Below are positions 45,862-57,136 of a stretch of 64,000 nt of DNA, piece after piece. The notes under the pieces are model-generated. The model was not told where the DNA came from, made no database searches, and worked only from the letters and a program-made list of their open reading frames with translations. The stretch comes from Stutzerimonas stutzeri (lineage in GTDB: Bacteria > Pseudomonadota > Gammaproteobacteria > Pseudomonadales > Pseudomonadaceae). The stretch lies in the NCBI RefSeq assembly GCF_015291885.1, contig NZ_CP036186.1:1195001-1259000 (forward strand), written 5' to 3'. How positions within the stretch are numbered: the stretch's first letter is position 1; the number at the start of each line of letters is the position of its first letter. The translations under genes were made by a program, and so were the position numbers.

Positions 45862-46659
45862 TCACGCGCGCTCCTGCCAGGCGGGCGTGCGTTTTTCCAG
45901 GAAGGCGCTCAGGCCTTCCTGACCTTCCGGGCTGGTGCGCAGGCGCGCGATGGCCTGTTCGGTGGTCTGGCGCAGGTCGGCGCTGAAATCGCCATCGCCC
46001 ACTTCCAGCAGCAGGTCCTTGCAGGCCTTGAGCGCCTGCGGGCTGTTGAGCAGCAGGTTGTCGACCCAATGCTCGAGCGCGGCGTCCAGTTCACTGGCCG
46101 GGTAGGTCTCGGCGAGCAGGCCGAGTTCGCGGGCACGTGTGCCGTCGAAACGTTCGGCGGTCAGCGCGTAGCGGCGGGTGGCGCGCTCGCCGATGGCCTT
46201 GACCACGTACGGGCTGATCACCGCCGGCGCCAGGCCGATGCGGACTTCGGACAGGCAGAACAGTGCGTCGCGGGCGCCGATGGCCATGTCGCAGCAGGCG
46301 ATCAGCCCCAGCGCGCCGCCGAAGGCCGCGCCCTGTACCACGGCCAGGGTCGGCTGCGGCAGCTGGTAAAGGCGCTGCATCAGCTCGCCGAGTTCGTGGG
46401 CGTCTGCCAGGTTTGCCTGGTAGTCGAGTTTGGCCGACTCGCGCATCCAGCCGAGATCGGCGCCAGCGGAGAAGTGCTTGCCACGCCCGCGCAGGATGAG
46501 GACGCGGATGCCCGCATCGTCCTGCACCTGGGCCAGCGCTGCGTTCAATTCGCCGATCACCCGGGTGTCGAAGGCATTGTTCTTGTCCGCGCGGTTGAGC
46601 CAGAGGGTGGCGACGCCGCGCGGGTCCCGTTCCAGTTGGATAGTGCTGAAGTCGCTCAT
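45862..46659 (-). CDS. liuC: methylglutaconyl-CoA hydratase
   Basis: 265 residues from ATG 46659 (MSDFSTIQLERDPRGVATLW); a start four codons earlier is also possible. Enoyl-CoA hydratase family with the oxyanion holes in KHFSAGADLGWMRE (about 62-75) and GAAFGGALGLIACCDMAIG (about 105-123). It hydrates 3-methylglutaconyl-CoA to HMG-CoA between LiuBD and LiuE. Confidence 0.92.
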   Translation of the reverse strand: MSDFSTIQLERDPRGVATLWLNRADKNNAFDTRVIGELNAALAQVQDDAGIRVLILRGRGKHFSAGADLGWMRESAKLDYQANLADAHELGELMQRLYQLPQPTLAVVQGAAFGGALGLIACCDMAIGARDALFCLSEVRIGLAPAVISPYVVKAIGERATRRYALTAERFDGTRARELGLLAETYPASELDAALEHWVDNLLLNSPQALKACKDLLLEVGDGDFSADLRQTTEQAIARLRTSPEGQEGLSAFLEKRTPAWQERA

Positions 46660-46790
46660 AGTCTGTCGCATTCCTCGATGCTTCTTTTTGTAGGAGGCCC
46701 GACCTCGGGGCGAAGCTTTTCTGTCAGGCAGGCTGTCGGCTGCATTCGCCGCGAGGTCGCGCCTCCTACGGTTGGCGCGCCTTGATGTCG

Positions 46791-48398
<1,608 letters not shown>

Positions 48399-48437
48399 GG
48401 TTGGCTCCGTTCAATTCCATCATGGATGGCTCTGCCA

Positions 48438-48483
48438 TCCACCGACTGCGGTGGAAAACGCGTCGCGGTTTTCCACCCTACGA
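48438..48483. repeat. REP-like palindrome (GGTGGAAAACGCGTCGCGG type)
   Basis: GGTGGAAAACGCGTCGCGG followed by TTTTCCACCCTACG, the unit also seen as a pair at 15225-15305. Single copy in the liuA-liuB spacer. Confidence 0.65.
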
Positions 48484-48509
48484 GGGTTGGGCGTTGTTCC
48501 GCCCGCAGC

Positions 48510-49673
48510 TCACCTGGATTCGTTGAACAGCTCGCGTCCGATCAGCATCCGGCGGATCTCGCTGGTGCCGGCGCCGATCTCGTAGAGCTTGGCGTCGCGC
48601 AGCAGGCGGCCGGTGGGGAATTCGTTGATGTAGCCGTTGCCGCCGAGAATCTGGATCGCCTGCAGGGCCATCTGCGTGGCGTTTTCGGCGGTGTAGAGGA
48701 TCACCCCGGCGGCGTCCTTGCGGGTGGTCTCGCCGCGGTCACAGGCCTGGGCGACGGCGTAGAGATAGGCGCGGCTGGCGTTGAGCTGGGTGTACATGTC
48801 CGCCACCTTGCCCTGGATGAACTGGAACTCGCCGATGCTCTGACCGAACTGCTTGCGGTCGTGAATGTAGGGCACCACCACGTCGAGGCAGGCCTGCATG
48901 ATCCCGGTCGGGCCGCCGGCCAGTACCACGCGCTCGTAATCCAGGCCGCTCATCAGCACCTTGACGCCGCCGTTCTCGACGCCGAGCACGTTCTCTTGCG
49001 GCACCTCGACGTCATCGAAGAACAGCTCGCAGGTGTTGGAGCCACGCATGCCGAGCTTGTCGAACTTGTTGCCGCGGGAGAAGCCCTTCCAGTCGCGCTC
49101 GACGATGAACGCGGTGATGCCGTGCGGCCCCTTGTCCAGGTCGGTCTTGGCATAGATTACGTAGGTGTTGGCGTCCGGGCCGTTGGTGATCCAGGTCTTG
49201 CTGCCGTTGAGCACGTAGCGGTCGCCGCGCTTTTCGGCGCGCAGCTTCATGGAGACCACGTCGGAGCCGGCATTCGGCTCGCTCATGGCCAGCGCGCCGA
49301 CGTGTTCGCCACTGATCAGCTTGGGCAGGTAGCGGGCCTTCTGCTCGGGGTTGCCGTTACGGTTGATCTGGTTGACGCACAGGTTGGAGTGGGCGCCGTA
49401 GGAGAGGGCGACCGAGGCCGAGCCGCGGCTGATCTCTTCCATCGCCACCACATGGGCCAGGTAGCCGAGGCCGGCGCCGCCGTACTCCTCGGAGACGGTC
49501 ACGCCGAGCAGGCCCATCTCGCCGAATTTTCTCCACATGTCAGCCGGGAACAGGTTTTCCTGATCGATGGCTTCGGCGCGCGGAGCAATCTCGGCGGCGA
49601 CGAAGGCTTGGACCTGCTCGCGCAGCATGTCGATGGTTTCACCGAGGGCGAAATTGAGGCTGGAGTAGTTCAT
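48510..49673 (-). CDS. liuA: isovaleryl-CoA dehydrogenase
   Basis: 387 residues, acyl-CoA dehydrogenase fold. FAD motifs [20 protein letters not shown] (about 130-149) and [16 protein letters not shown], the catalytic Glu region in [17 protein letters not shown] (about 248-264) and the C-terminal [20 protein letters not shown]. It oxidises isovaleryl-CoA to 3-methylcrotonyl-CoA, the first committed step of the pathway. It heads the operon behind the LiuR box. Confidence 0.95.
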   Translation of the reverse strand: MNYSSLNFALGETIDMLREQVQAFVAAEIAPRAEAIDQENLFPADMWRKFGEMGLLGVTVSEEYGGAGLGYLAHVVAMEEISRGSASVALSYGAHSNLCVNQINRNGNPEQKARYLPKLISGEHVGALAMSEPNAGSDVVSMKLRAEKRGDRYVLNGSKTWITNGPDANTYVIYAKTDLDKGPHGITAFIVERDWKGFSRGNKFDKLGMRGSNTCELFFDDVEVPQENVLGVENGGVKVLMSGLDYERVVLAGGPTGIMQACLDVVVPYIHDRKQFGQSIGEFQFIQGKVADMYTQLNASRAYLYAVAQACDRGETTRKDAAGVILYTAENATQMALQAIQILGGNGYINEFPTGRLLRDAKLYEIGAGTSEIRRMLIGRELFNESR

Positions 49674-49789
49674 GGGGCCACCTGCTTGTCTTGTAATTGT
49701 TCTGTTTTCAGAGGATTCGTTCGTCCGGCGGAGTGCTGCCGGCGCTCTGGTAGCGGTCTGACGTCATCGACAGGGATGGTCGTTCGTTG

Positions 49790-49828
49790 CTTTACGTTAA
49801 CGTAAAGGTCCGCTCTCGGTCTGTCAAC
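49790..49828 (-). promoter_or_regulatory. liuA promoter with LiuR-type operator
   Basis: The perfect palindrome CTTTACGTTAACGTAAAG lies at 49790-49807. Read on the minus strand, TTGACA is followed by 17 bases and TACGTT, so the operator overlaps the -10. Bioinformatic work on LiuR regulons (MerR family) describes a motif of this general type. Repression by bound LiuR is the simplest model. Confidence 0.8.
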
Positions 49829-49992
49829 ACACCACCGAGCCGGCATGCTGCAAGCATAGGCCTGCCAAGGTGCGGTCGTCGGTAGTCGGTCCTGCGGTGG
49901 TGTTTCGTCGGTGGCGGGGCACTCGCCGCGAGGCTGGCGGGACTAAACAGGCAGTGGCCGCAATGCCGGCCTGCCACCCGACGAGGAACTCC

Positions 49993-51024
49993 ATGCCCCG
50001 CATCGGCTTCGCCTGCATGTATCGCCACCCGCAACAGAGCCTCTCGCTGAAGGAACTGGAGCGCATCGAGCGCACCTTCAATCCGCGCAGCACCACGCTG
50101 CGCTGGATGGCCTCGGCGGGGCGCGAGGCGGCGGAGGCGAAGCTCGAGGAGATCGTCGCGCACAACCTGAACGCCCAGCGGGTATTGCTCGAATACGTCG
50201 CGACGTTGCCGCCGATGCTGCGCATGTTGCGCCTGTCCAGCGACCTGCTGCCGTTCTACAGCCATGCCGAGATCGCGCCGTTCTATCGCCGTGCTGAAAT
50301 ACAGAGCCGCCTAGAGGCGGGTTTCGCCGCGATCGGCGAGCTGGCGCGGGCCAACGATATCCGCCTGTCGATGCATCCCGGCCAGTACTGCGTGCTGGGA
50401 TCGGACAAGCCCCTGGTGGTGGAAAACAGCCTGGCGGAATTCGAATACCACGCCGACATGATCCGCATGATGGGTTATGGCCGGCGCTTCCAGGACTTCA
50501 AGTGCAACCTGCATATCGCCGGGCGGCTCGGCGCCGACGGCGTGCGTGCCGTGTGGCCGCGGCTGTCGAGCGAGGCGCGCCACTGCATCACCTTCGAGAA
50601 CGACGAAAAGACCTATGGCCTGGACGACTGCCTGAGCCTCGCGGACCTCGCGCCGGTGGTGCTGGACATCCATCACTGCTGGATTCACGAGAACCGCTAT
50701 ATCGAGCCGGACGACCCGCGCATCGAGCGTGTTCTGGAAAGCTGGCGCGGTGTGCGGCCGACCATGCACTACTCGCAGCCGCAGGAGAGCCTGATGGAGC
50801 TGGGCTTCGCGCCGGAGCAGAAGCTGGAAATCCCCGAGTTGCTGGAAAAGGTCAGCAAGCGCGACCTCTATGCGCACAGCAAGCGCATGTGGAACCGCTG
50901 GACGAATCGCTATGCGTTTCAGTTTCTCGATCGCTTCGACATCATGCTCGAAGCCAAGGACAAGAACCTTGCTGCGCTGGATTTCCATCAGGAGTACCAG
51001 CGAAAGTGCCTGACGGCGCCGTAG
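49993..51024 (+). CDS. uvsE: UV damage endonuclease UvsE/UVDE
   Basis: 343 residues from ATG 49993 with GAGGAA upstream; the frame is open further up but that part has no homology. UVDE TIM-barrel motifs: RIGFACMYRH at the start, LSMHPGQYCVLGSD (about 135-148) with metal His, FENDEKTYGLDD (about 200-211) and VLDIHHCWIHE (about 223-233). It nicks DNA 5' to UV photoproducts, an alternative repair route. It is divergent from liuA and shares its promoter region. Confidence 0.93.
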   Translation: MPRIGFACMYRHPQQSLSLKELERIERTFNPRSTTLRWMASAGREAAEAKLEEIVAHNLNAQRVLLEYVATLPPMLRMLRLSSDLLPFYSHAEIAPFYRRAEIQSRLEAGFAAIGELARANDIRLSMHPGQYCVLGSDKPLVVENSLAEFEYHADMIRMMGYGRRFQDFKCNLHIAGRLGADGVRAVWPRLSSEARHCITFENDEKTYGLDDCLSLADLAPVVLDIHHCWIHENRYIEPDDPRIERVLESWRGVRPTMHYSQPQESLMELGFAPEQKLEIPELLEKVSKRDLYAHSKRMWNRWTNRYAFQFLDRFDIMLEAKDKNLAALDFHQEYQRKCLTAP

Positions 51025-51056
51025 CCCGCAGATGTGGTTGTAGCCTCGGCTCGTTC

Positions 51057-51280
51057 TGGTGGGCTGAAGCCCACCCTACAACGGTGCCGTTATGCTCGCC
51101 GCACCGTAGCGGTTCGACTGGCTACGATCTCCCAGTAGGGTGGGCTTCAGCCCACCAAGAGGACGCCGTATTTTTTCAGTGGACTGATCTCACCTACAAG
51201 CTGTGCATTCGTGCCGCCGTGCGGTGGAGGTTCGCCCGGCTGCGATCTCCCAGTAGGGTGGGCTTTAGCCCGCCAAGGGG
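51057..51280. repeat. REP-like palindromes after uvsE
   Basis: Three copies of the GGTGGGCT-AAGCCCACC type at about 51057-51081, 51134-51160 and 51252-51278, the first inverted against the others, with a repeated linker (GGTTCGACTGGCTACGATC / GAGGTTCGCCCGGCTGCGATC, CTCCCAGTAGGGTGGGCTT). The 500-bp gap 51025-51524 also contains the operator listed next and no gene. Confidence 0.75.
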
Positions 51281-51411
51281 GCACCGCAGTTTCCGTGAGC
51301 CGAAGGCCATCAGCGAGGCGGGCCACTAAGGCTGCAGCCAGGTTATACATCACCAAATACTGGCCATTTGACTACATGCTACCCCTCGACTTTCGCCTAC
51401 CCTGCGACATA

Positions 51412-51444
51412 TTGTCAGCCAGTTACCTTTACGTTAACGTAATC
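51412..51444 (+). promoter_or_regulatory. LiuR-type operator and promoter of the acyl-CoA synthetase gene
   Basis: CTTTACGTTAACGTAATC at 51427-51444 matches 16 of 18 bases of the liuA palindrome. TTGTCA (51412-51417), 17 bases, then TAACGT (51435-51440) places the box over the -10 exactly as at liuA. Confidence 0.75.
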
Positions 51445-51524
51445 GTGACCTAGGGTGACTGTCAGCAGCGCCAGCGCCCTTGCGAGTACGCCTCATAACA
51501 AACATAAGACTGAGGAATATCGTC

Positions 51525-53207
51525 ATGAGTCTTCCGAGCTATACCTGCGGACCGCAGAGCAAACCCCTGTTGCCCATGACCATCGGCGCGGCATTCGACC
51601 GTACCGTGGAGCGTTTCCCCCAGCGTGAGGCCCTGGTGGTACGCCATCAGCAGCTGCGTTACACCTGGGCGGAATTGGCGGAGGCGGTGGACCGTTGCGC
51701 GCGTGGCCTGCTGGCCCTCGGACTGCAAGCTGGCGAACGAGTGGGAATCTGGTCACCGAACAATGCCCAGTGGTGCATTACCCAGTTCGCCACGGCGAAG
51801 ATCGGCGTGGTGCTGGTCAACATCAATCCCGCCTACCGCCTCAGCGAACTTGAGTACGCCTTGAAGCAGTCCGGCTGCCGCTGGCTGATCTGCGCCGATG
51901 CCTTCAAGACCTCCGATTACCACGCCATGCTCCACGAGCTGCTGCCGGAGCTGGAAAGCGCCGCTGTCGGCGCCCTGCAGAGTCATATGCTGCCCGAGCT
52001 GCGCGGGGTGATCAGCCTGTGCGACAAGCCGGTGGACGGCATGCTGCAGTGGCAGGCGCTGATGGAGATGGCCGAGCAGGTCGGCCCCGAGCAATTGCGC
52101 CAGTGCGGCGAGCGCCTGCAGTTCGACGACCCCATCAACATCCAGTACACCTCCGGCACAACGGGCTTCCCCAAGGGCGCCACGCTCAGCCACTACAACA
52201 TCCTCAACAACGGCTACATGGTCGGCGAGAGCCTCAGGCTGACCGAGCACGACCGCCTGGTGATCCCGGTGCCGCTGTACCACTGCTTCGGCATGGTCAT
52301 GGGCAACCTCGGCTGCGTCACCCACGGCACCACCATGATCTACCCGAGCGCCGCGTTCGAGCCGCTGGCCGCGTTGCAGGCTGCGGCCGAGGAAAAGGCC
52401 ACCGGCATGTACGGCGTGCCGACCATGTTCATCGCCATGCTCGACCATCCGGAGCGCCAGTCGCTGGACCTCAGCAGCCTGCGCACCGGCATCATGGCCG
52501 GCTCTACCTGCCCGATCGAGGTCATGAAGCGTGTCATCGACGACATGCACCTGGCCGAAATGCAGATCGCCTACGGCATGACCGAAACCAGCCCGGTCTC
52601 GACCCAGACCAGCGCCGACGACGACCTGGAACGTCGCGTGACCAGCGTCGGCCGCACGCAGCCGCATCTGGAAAGCAAGATCGTCGACGAGCACGGCGCG
52701 GTGGTGCCGCGCGGGCAGATCGGCGAACTGTGCACCCGCGGCTACAGCGTGATGCTCGGCTACTGGAACAACCCGGACGCCACCCGCGATGCCATCGACG
52801 GCGCCCGCTGGATGCACACCGGTGACCTCGCGGTAATGGACGATGAGGGTTACATCAAGATCGTCGGCCGCAACAAGGACATGATCATCCGCGGCGGCGA
52901 GAACGTGTACCCGCGCGAGATCGAGGAATTCCTCTTCACCCATCCGGCGGTCGCCGACGTGCAGGTGATCGGCGTGCCGGACAGCAAGTTCGGCGAGGAG
53001 ATCGTCGCCTGGGTCAAGCTGCACCCGGGCCATCAGGTCGAGGCCGAGGCGCTGCGCGAGTTCTGCAAGGGCCGCATTGCCCACTTCAAGACGCCGCGGC
53101 ACATCCGCTTCGTCGACGACTTCCCGATGACCATCAGCGGCAAGGTGCAGAAGTTCCGCATGCGCGAGATCAGCGTGGTCGAGCTGGGCATCAGCGAACA
53201 GCACTGA
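51525..53207 (+). CDS. acyl-CoA synthetase (AMP-binding family)
   Basis: 560 residues from ATG 51525 with GAGGAAT upstream; the frame extends upstream through operator-near sequence and is rejected. ANL-family motifs: [16 protein letters not shown] (about 206-221), [14 protein letters not shown] (about 350-363), [14 protein letters not shown] (about 430-443) and the C-terminal [14 protein letters not shown] with the adenylation lysine. Resembles medium/short-chain acyl-CoA synthetases linked to liu and terpene pathways. With its LiuR box it may activate isovalerate or a similar branched acid. Confidence 0.9.
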   Translation: MSLPSYTCGPQSKPLLPMTIGAAFDRTVERFPQREALVVRHQQLRYTWAELAEAVDRCARGLLALGLQAGERVGIWSPNNAQWCITQFATAKIGVVLVNINPAYRLSELEYALKQSGCRWLICADAFKTSDYHAMLHELLPELESAAVGALQSHMLPELRGVISLCDKPVDGMLQWQALMEMAEQVGPEQLRQCGERLQFDDPINIQYTSGTTGFPKGATLSHYNILNNGYMVGESLRLTEHDRLVIPVPLYHCFGMVMGNLGCVTHGTTMIYPSAAFEPLAALQAAAEEKATGMYGVPTMFIAMLDHPERQSLDLSSLRTGIMAGSTCPIEVMKRVIDDMHLAEMQIAYGMTETSPVSTQTSADDDLERRVTSVGRTQPHLESKIVDEHGAVVPRGQIGELCTRGYSVMLGYWNNPDATRDAIDGARWMHTGDLAVMDDEGYIKIVGRNKDMIIRGGENVYPREIEEFLFTHPAVADVQVIGVPDSKFGEEIVAWVKLHPGHQVEAEALREFCKGRIAHFKTPRHIRFVDDFPMTISGKVQKFRMREISVVELGISEQH

Positions 53208-53264
53208 CCGGCACCGGCCGGGTTCGCCCGGCCGGCCATTCGCTCATCCGAAATGGAGCTTTCC

Positions 53265-53870
53265 ATGGCGCTGCCTACTACTCAGTCGATCAGCCGTTTC
53301 CCGCTGCCCGACAGCCTCGACACACTGCCCTCCGACCTGCGCGAACGGATTCTCGCCGTGCAGGAAAAGGCCGGTTTCATTCCTAACGTGTTTCTCATGC
53401 TGGCCCATCGGCCGGCGGAGTTCCGTGCCTTCTTCGCCTATCACGATGCGCTGATGGAACGTGAAGCCGACAGCCTGACCCAGGCCGAGAAGGAGATGAT
53501 CGTGGTCGCGGTCAGCGCCGATCACGGCTGCCTGTATTGCGTGGTCGCCCATGGCGCGATCCTGCGCATCCTCGCCAAGGACGCGCAGCTGGCCGACCAG
53601 ATCGCCGTCAACTACCGCACCGCGCCGATCTCCGAACGCCAGCGCACGATGCTCGATTTCGCCCTGCACCTTGCGGCAGGGCGCGGCGTGCTGGACGACG
53701 CCTGGCAAGCGCGGCTGGAAGCCCAGGGTTTCAGCCTCGACGACATCTGGGACATCGGCGCCATCGCCGGGCTGTTCGGCCTCTCCAACCGCCTGGTGTC
53801 CATGGCGCGCACCCCGCCCAACGACGAGTTCTACCTGCTGGGCCGCGTACCCAGAAGCACCGCGCGCTGA
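53265..53870 (+). CDS. peroxidase-related (carboxymuconolactone decarboxylase-like) protein
   Basis: 201 residues from ATG 53265, with GGAG just upstream; an ATG four codons earlier is possible. AhpD-like helical fold with the redox pair in HGCLYCVVAHGAIL (about 86-99) and the family end DIWDIGAIAGLFGLSNRLVS. Annotated in relatives as uncharacterised peroxidase-related enzyme. It follows the synthetase by 57 bp and is probably in its operon. Confidence 0.87.
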   Translation: MALPTTQSISRFPLPDSLDTLPSDLRERILAVQEKAGFIPNVFLMLAHRPAEFRAFFAYHDALMEREADSLTQAEKEMIVVAVSADHGCLYCVVAHGAILRILAKDAQLADQIAVNYRTAPISERQRTMLDFALHLAAGRGVLDDAWQARLEAQGFSLDDIWDIGAIAGLFGLSNRLVSMARTPPNDEFYLLGRVPRSTAR

Positions 53871-53953
53871 GCGCGACACCGCATTACCGCATGAAGTGGT
53901 AATCCGAGCCCGGGCAGTTCGCAGTCGGGCTCAACAGCTGCATCAACGATCAC

Positions 53954-53962
53954 AACAACAAG
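53954..53962 (+). promoter_or_regulatory. AANAANAA (CA) motif before the second OprD-like gene
   Basis: AACAACAAG, followed by AGAGAAAGCT and the ATG. The placement is the same as in the first porin's leader. Confidence 0.65.
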
Positions 53963-53972
53963 AGAGAAAGCT

Positions 53973-55241
53973 ATGCAACTGAAACCAGCAAGCCGGACCT
54001 TCCTGCTTTCCAGCCTGGCTGCAGCCATCCTGGGCATGTCCAACACGGCTTCGGCCGCCTTCATCGAAGACAGCAAGGCCGCTGTCGAACTGCGCAACTT
54101 CTATATGAACCGCGACTTCCGCCAGTCTGGCGCCGCTCAGTCCAAGGCCGAGGAGTGGGCCCAGGGCTTCATGCTGAAGATGGAATCCGGCTACACGGAA
54201 GGGCCGGTCGGCTTTGGTCTGGATGCCATCGGCCTGCTCGGCGTCAAGCTCGACTCCGGCTCCGGTCGCGGCGGCACCGGCCTCCTGCCACGCTCGGCTT
54301 CCGGTGAACCGGCGGACGACTATGGCACGGCAGGCCTGACGGCGAAGGCCAAGCTGTCCGCCACCACGCTGCACGTGGGTACCCTGCAACCGGTGATTCC
54401 GGTGCTGATGCGCAACGATAGCCGCCTGCTGCCGAACATCTATCGCGGCGCCTGGCTGCAGAGCAAGGACGTCGAAGGCCTCACGCTGGATCTCGGCATG
54501 CTGGATCGCACCAGCTACCGCGACTCTTCCAACTACGAAGAGATGACGGTGTTCAATGGCGGACTGCGCAACATCACCTTCGGCAGCGGTGGCACTACCA
54601 GCGACGAGTTCCTCTTCGCCGGTGGTCGCTACGACTGGTCGCCGCAGCTAGTCACCAGCTACTACTACGGCGGACTGGATGGCATTTACGACCAGCACAA
54701 CCTCAGCCTGGTCCATGTGCTGCCGATCGGCGAATCGCAGAGCTTCAAGACCGACCTGCGCTATGTACGCTCCACCGACGATGGCGGCAGCAATGTCGAC
54801 AACGATGCCTTCGGCGCGCTGTTTACCTACAAGCATGGCGGTCACGCCTTCACCGGCGGTTACCAGCACATGAGCGGCGATACCGGTTTCGCCTACGTCG
54901 CCGGTGGCGATAACTCGTTGATTAACCTGCTGCAGATCAACGATTTCGGTAACCAGGACGAACGCTCCTGGCAGGTCCGTTATGACTACGACTTCGCCGC
55001 CATGGGCATTCCCGGGCTGTCATTGATGACCCGCTACGTCTCCGGCGACAACGTCGACCGCGGCGCCGGCGCCAGTGAAGGCAAGACCTGGGAGCGCAAC
55101 ACCGATATTGCCTATGTCATCCAGAGCGGGCCGCTGAAGAACCTCGGCTTGAAGCTGCGCAACGCCACCACGCGAAGCAACTTCCAGAGCGACCTGGACG
55201 AGAACCGCGTCATCGTCAGCTACAGCCTGTCGTTGTGGTAA
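53973..55241 (+). CDS. OprD-family outer-membrane porin (copy 2)
   Basis: 422 residues. Signal peptide (LLSSLAAAILGMSNTASAAF) then EDSKAAVELRNFYMNRDFRQ. It closely matches the porin at 29182 along the whole length, for example EEWAQGFMLKMESGYT, TAKAKLSATTLHVGTLQP, DYDFAAMGIPGLSLMTRY and SYSLSLW at the end. The pair probably arose by duplication. It sits between the acyl-CoA synthetase block and the ABC transporter and may feed the latter. No sigma-54 element is seen in front of it. Confidence 0.92.
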   Translation: MQLKPASRTFLLSSLAAAILGMSNTASAAFIEDSKAAVELRNFYMNRDFRQSGAAQSKAEEWAQGFMLKMESGYTEGPVGFGLDAIGLLGVKLDSGSGRGGTGLLPRSASGEPADDYGTAGLTAKAKLSATTLHVGTLQPVIPVLMRNDSRLLPNIYRGAWLQSKDVEGLTLDLGMLDRTSYRDSSNYEEMTVFNGGLRNITFGSGGTTSDEFLFAGGRYDWSPQLVTSYYYGGLDGIYDQHNLSLVHVLPIGESQSFKTDLRYVRSTDDGGSNVDNDAFGALFTYKHGGHAFTGGYQHMSGDTGFAYVAGGDNSLINLLQINDFGNQDERSWQVRYDYDFAAMGIPGLSLMTRYVSGDNVDRGAGASEGKTWERNTDIAYVIQSGPLKNLGLKLRNATTRSNFQSDLDENRVIVSYSLSLW

Positions 55242-55277
55242 CCAAAACGCTGCAGTGAACCTCCTCGTTGGAATTTT

Positions 55278-55302
55278 CCGGGCCGTACAGGCCCGGCTTT
55301 TT
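55278..55302 (+). terminator. terminator of the second OprD-like gene
   Basis: CCGGGCC-GTACA-GGCCCGG followed by CTTTTTG. A perfect seven-base GC stem 37 bases after the stop. The rest of 55303-55562 contains the operator and leader listed next and no gene. Confidence 0.85.
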
Positions 55303-55486
55303 GCGTCGTCCGAGGAGCTGACTTCGGCATTCCGGCGGCACGGAAATGGGACGAACACGAGTCCCCGAGGGGACTGCGCAACTAGTGGAAAGTGGGTCAT
55401 ATGCTGGCTATTTGCCTGCAAGTTGTACGCTTTTACCACTCAATCACCCGTTTGAAAAAGCCACTTGCCGTATACGGAAACTGGTT

Positions 55487-55504
55487 GTTATCGTTTACGT
55501 AAAG
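55487..55504 (+). promoter_or_regulatory. LiuR-like operator before the ABC transporter operon
   Basis: GTTATCGTTTACGTAAAG matches 14 of 18 bases of the liuA palindrome, with a perfect right half. TTGCCG, 17 bases, TTATCG places it again near the -10. Weaker than the other two boxes. Confidence 0.55.
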
Positions 55505-55530
55505 GTCATGCAGCGACCTGCGCCATAACC

Positions 55531-55542
55531 AACAACAACAAA
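55531..55542 (+). promoter_or_regulatory. AANAANAA (CA) motif in the ABC transporter leader
   Basis: AACAACAACAAA, 21 bases before the first ATG. A second, looser one (ACAACAAAAACAA, about 57108-57119) precedes the substrate-binding protein gene. Confidence 0.65.
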
Positions 55543-55562
55543 TCAAGGTTAGAGGGCACCCA

Positions 55563-56339
55563 ATGGAACCAGAGTTCGTGCTGGAAACGCGCGGCCTGAC
55601 CAAGGAATTCCGCGGCTTCACCGCGGTGGATTCCGTCGATCTGAAGGTCCGTCAGGGTCACATCCATGCGCTTATCGGCCCCAATGGCGCCGGCAAGACC
55701 ACCGTATTCAATCTGCTCACCAAATTCCTCACGCCCACTCGCGGCGAGATCCTCTATCGCGGCAAGAACATCACCTCGATGAAGGCCAACGAGATCGCCC
55801 GGCTCGGGCTGGTGCGCTCGTTCCAGATTTCGGCGGTGTTCGGCCACATGAGCGTGCTGGAGAACGTGCGTGTCGCGCTGCAGCAGAAGATGGGCAATTC
55901 CTTTCACTTCTGGAAATCCGAACGCAGCCTGCGCGAGCTGGACGACAAGGTGATGCAGCTGCTTGCCGAGGTCGACCTGCAGTCTTTCGCCCAGACCCTC
56001 GCCGTCGAGCTGCCCTACGGCCGCAAGCGCGCGCTGGAGCTGGCCACCACCCTGGCGCTAGACCCCTTCGTGCTGCTGCTCGACGAACCGACCCAGGGCA
56101 TGGGCAGCGAGGACGTCGACATGGTCGTCGAGCTGGTGCGCAAGGCGGCCGCCAACCGCACGGTGCTGATGGTCGAGCACAACCTCAGCGTGGTCAGCCG
56201 GCTGTGCGATCGCATCACCGTGTTGGCGCGCGGCTCGGTGCTCGCCGAGGGCGATTATGAAAGCGTTTCGGCCAACCCGCAGGTGCGCGAAGCCTATCTC
56301 GGCAGCGAAGCCGCAGCACTCGAGGAGGCGCACGCATGA
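55563..56339 (+). CDS. ABC transporter ATP-binding protein, LivG-like
   Basis: 258 residues. Walker A GPNGAGKTTVFNLL (about 39-52), signature region LPYGRKRALELATTLALDP in place of LSYGQQR, Walker B VLLLDEPTQGMGSEDVD. The C-terminal LivG-type extension is present. Hydrophobic amino acid transporter (HAAT) family; the substrate is not necessarily an amino acid. It overlaps the next gene by four bases (ATGA). Confidence 0.92.
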   Translation: MEPEFVLETRGLTKEFRGFTAVDSVDLKVRQGHIHALIGPNGAGKTTVFNLLTKFLTPTRGEILYRGKNITSMKANEIARLGLVRSFQISAVFGHMSVLENVRVALQQKMGNSFHFWKSERSLRELDDKVMQLLAEVDLQSFAQTLAVELPYGRKRALELATTLALDPFVLLLDEPTQGMGSEDVDMVVELVRKAAANRTVLMVEHNLSVVSRLCDRITVLARGSVLAEGDYESVSANPQVREAYLGSEAAALEEAHA

Positions 56340-57052
56340 ATCCACCCATGGATCGCGATCAGCTGCGCGTCAGTGATCTGCATGCCTTCTACGGCGAGTC
56401 GCACATTCTGCATGGTGTCGATCTGGTGGTCGGCCGCGGCGAGCTGGTGACCCTGCTCGGACGCAACGGCGCCGGGCGCTCCACTACACTGCGGGCGATC
56501 ATGAACATGGTCGGGCGCCGCACCGGCTCCATCGTGGTCAACGGCAACGAAACCATCGGCATGCCGGCCCACCAGATTCCGCGGCTTGGCGTCGGCTACT
56601 GCCCGGAAGAGCGCGGCATCTTCGCCAGCCTGAGCGTCGAGGAAAACCTGCTGCTGCCGCCCACGGTGCGCAGTGGCGGGATGAGCCTGGACGAGCTCTA
56701 CGAGATGTTTCCCAACCTCTACGAACGCCGTTTCAGCCAGGGCACCCGGCTCTCCGGTGGCGAGCAGCAGATGCTGGCCATGGCGCGCATCCTGCGCACC
56801 GGCGCCAACCTGCTGCTGCTCGACGAGATCACCGAAGGCCTGGCGCCGGTCATCGTGCAGAAGCTCGGCGAGGTGCTGATCAAGCTCAAGCAGCGCGGGC
56901 TGACCATCGTCCTGGTGGAGCAGAACTTCCGCTTCGCCGCGCCATTGGCCGACCGCCATTACGTCATGGAACACGGCCGTATCATCGAGGAGATCGAGGC
57001 GGCCGACCTGGATTCGAAGAAGGATTTCCTCAATTCCTGTCTCGGGGTGTAA
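56336..57052 (+). CDS. ABC transporter ATP-binding protein, LivF-like
   Basis: 238 residues. Signature LSGGEQQMLAMARILRTG and Walker B NLLLLDEITEGLAP are normal. The Walker A box reads LLGRNGAGRSTTLRAI, with arginine where the P-loop lysine is expected. Second nucleotide-binding subunit of the HAAT-type importer. It starts inside the stop of the LivG-like gene. Confidence 0.92.
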   Translation: MNPPMDRDQLRVSDLHAFYGESHILHGVDLVVGRGELVTLLGRNGAGRSTTLRAIMNMVGRRTGSIVVNGNETIGMPAHQIPRLGVGYCPEERGIFASLSVEENLLLPPTVRSGGMSLDELYEMFPNLYERRFSQGTRLSGGEQQMLAMARILRTGANLLLLDEITEGLAPVIVQKLGEVLIKLKQRGLTIVLVEQNFRFAAPLADRHYVMEHGRIIEEIEAADLDSKKDFLNSCLGV

Positions 57053-57136
57053 GCCCTGGACGACTCAGGAAGCAGCAACCGGCCGCAGTGGATGCCGGCC
57101 CGAACCACAACAAAAACAATCGAGAGTGGTGAATAC

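Noticed and set aside
45495..46785. Long plus-strand frames through the REP array and over liuC
   Set aside because: They consist of translated repeats and the complement of liuC; there is no domain and the translation is of low complexity.
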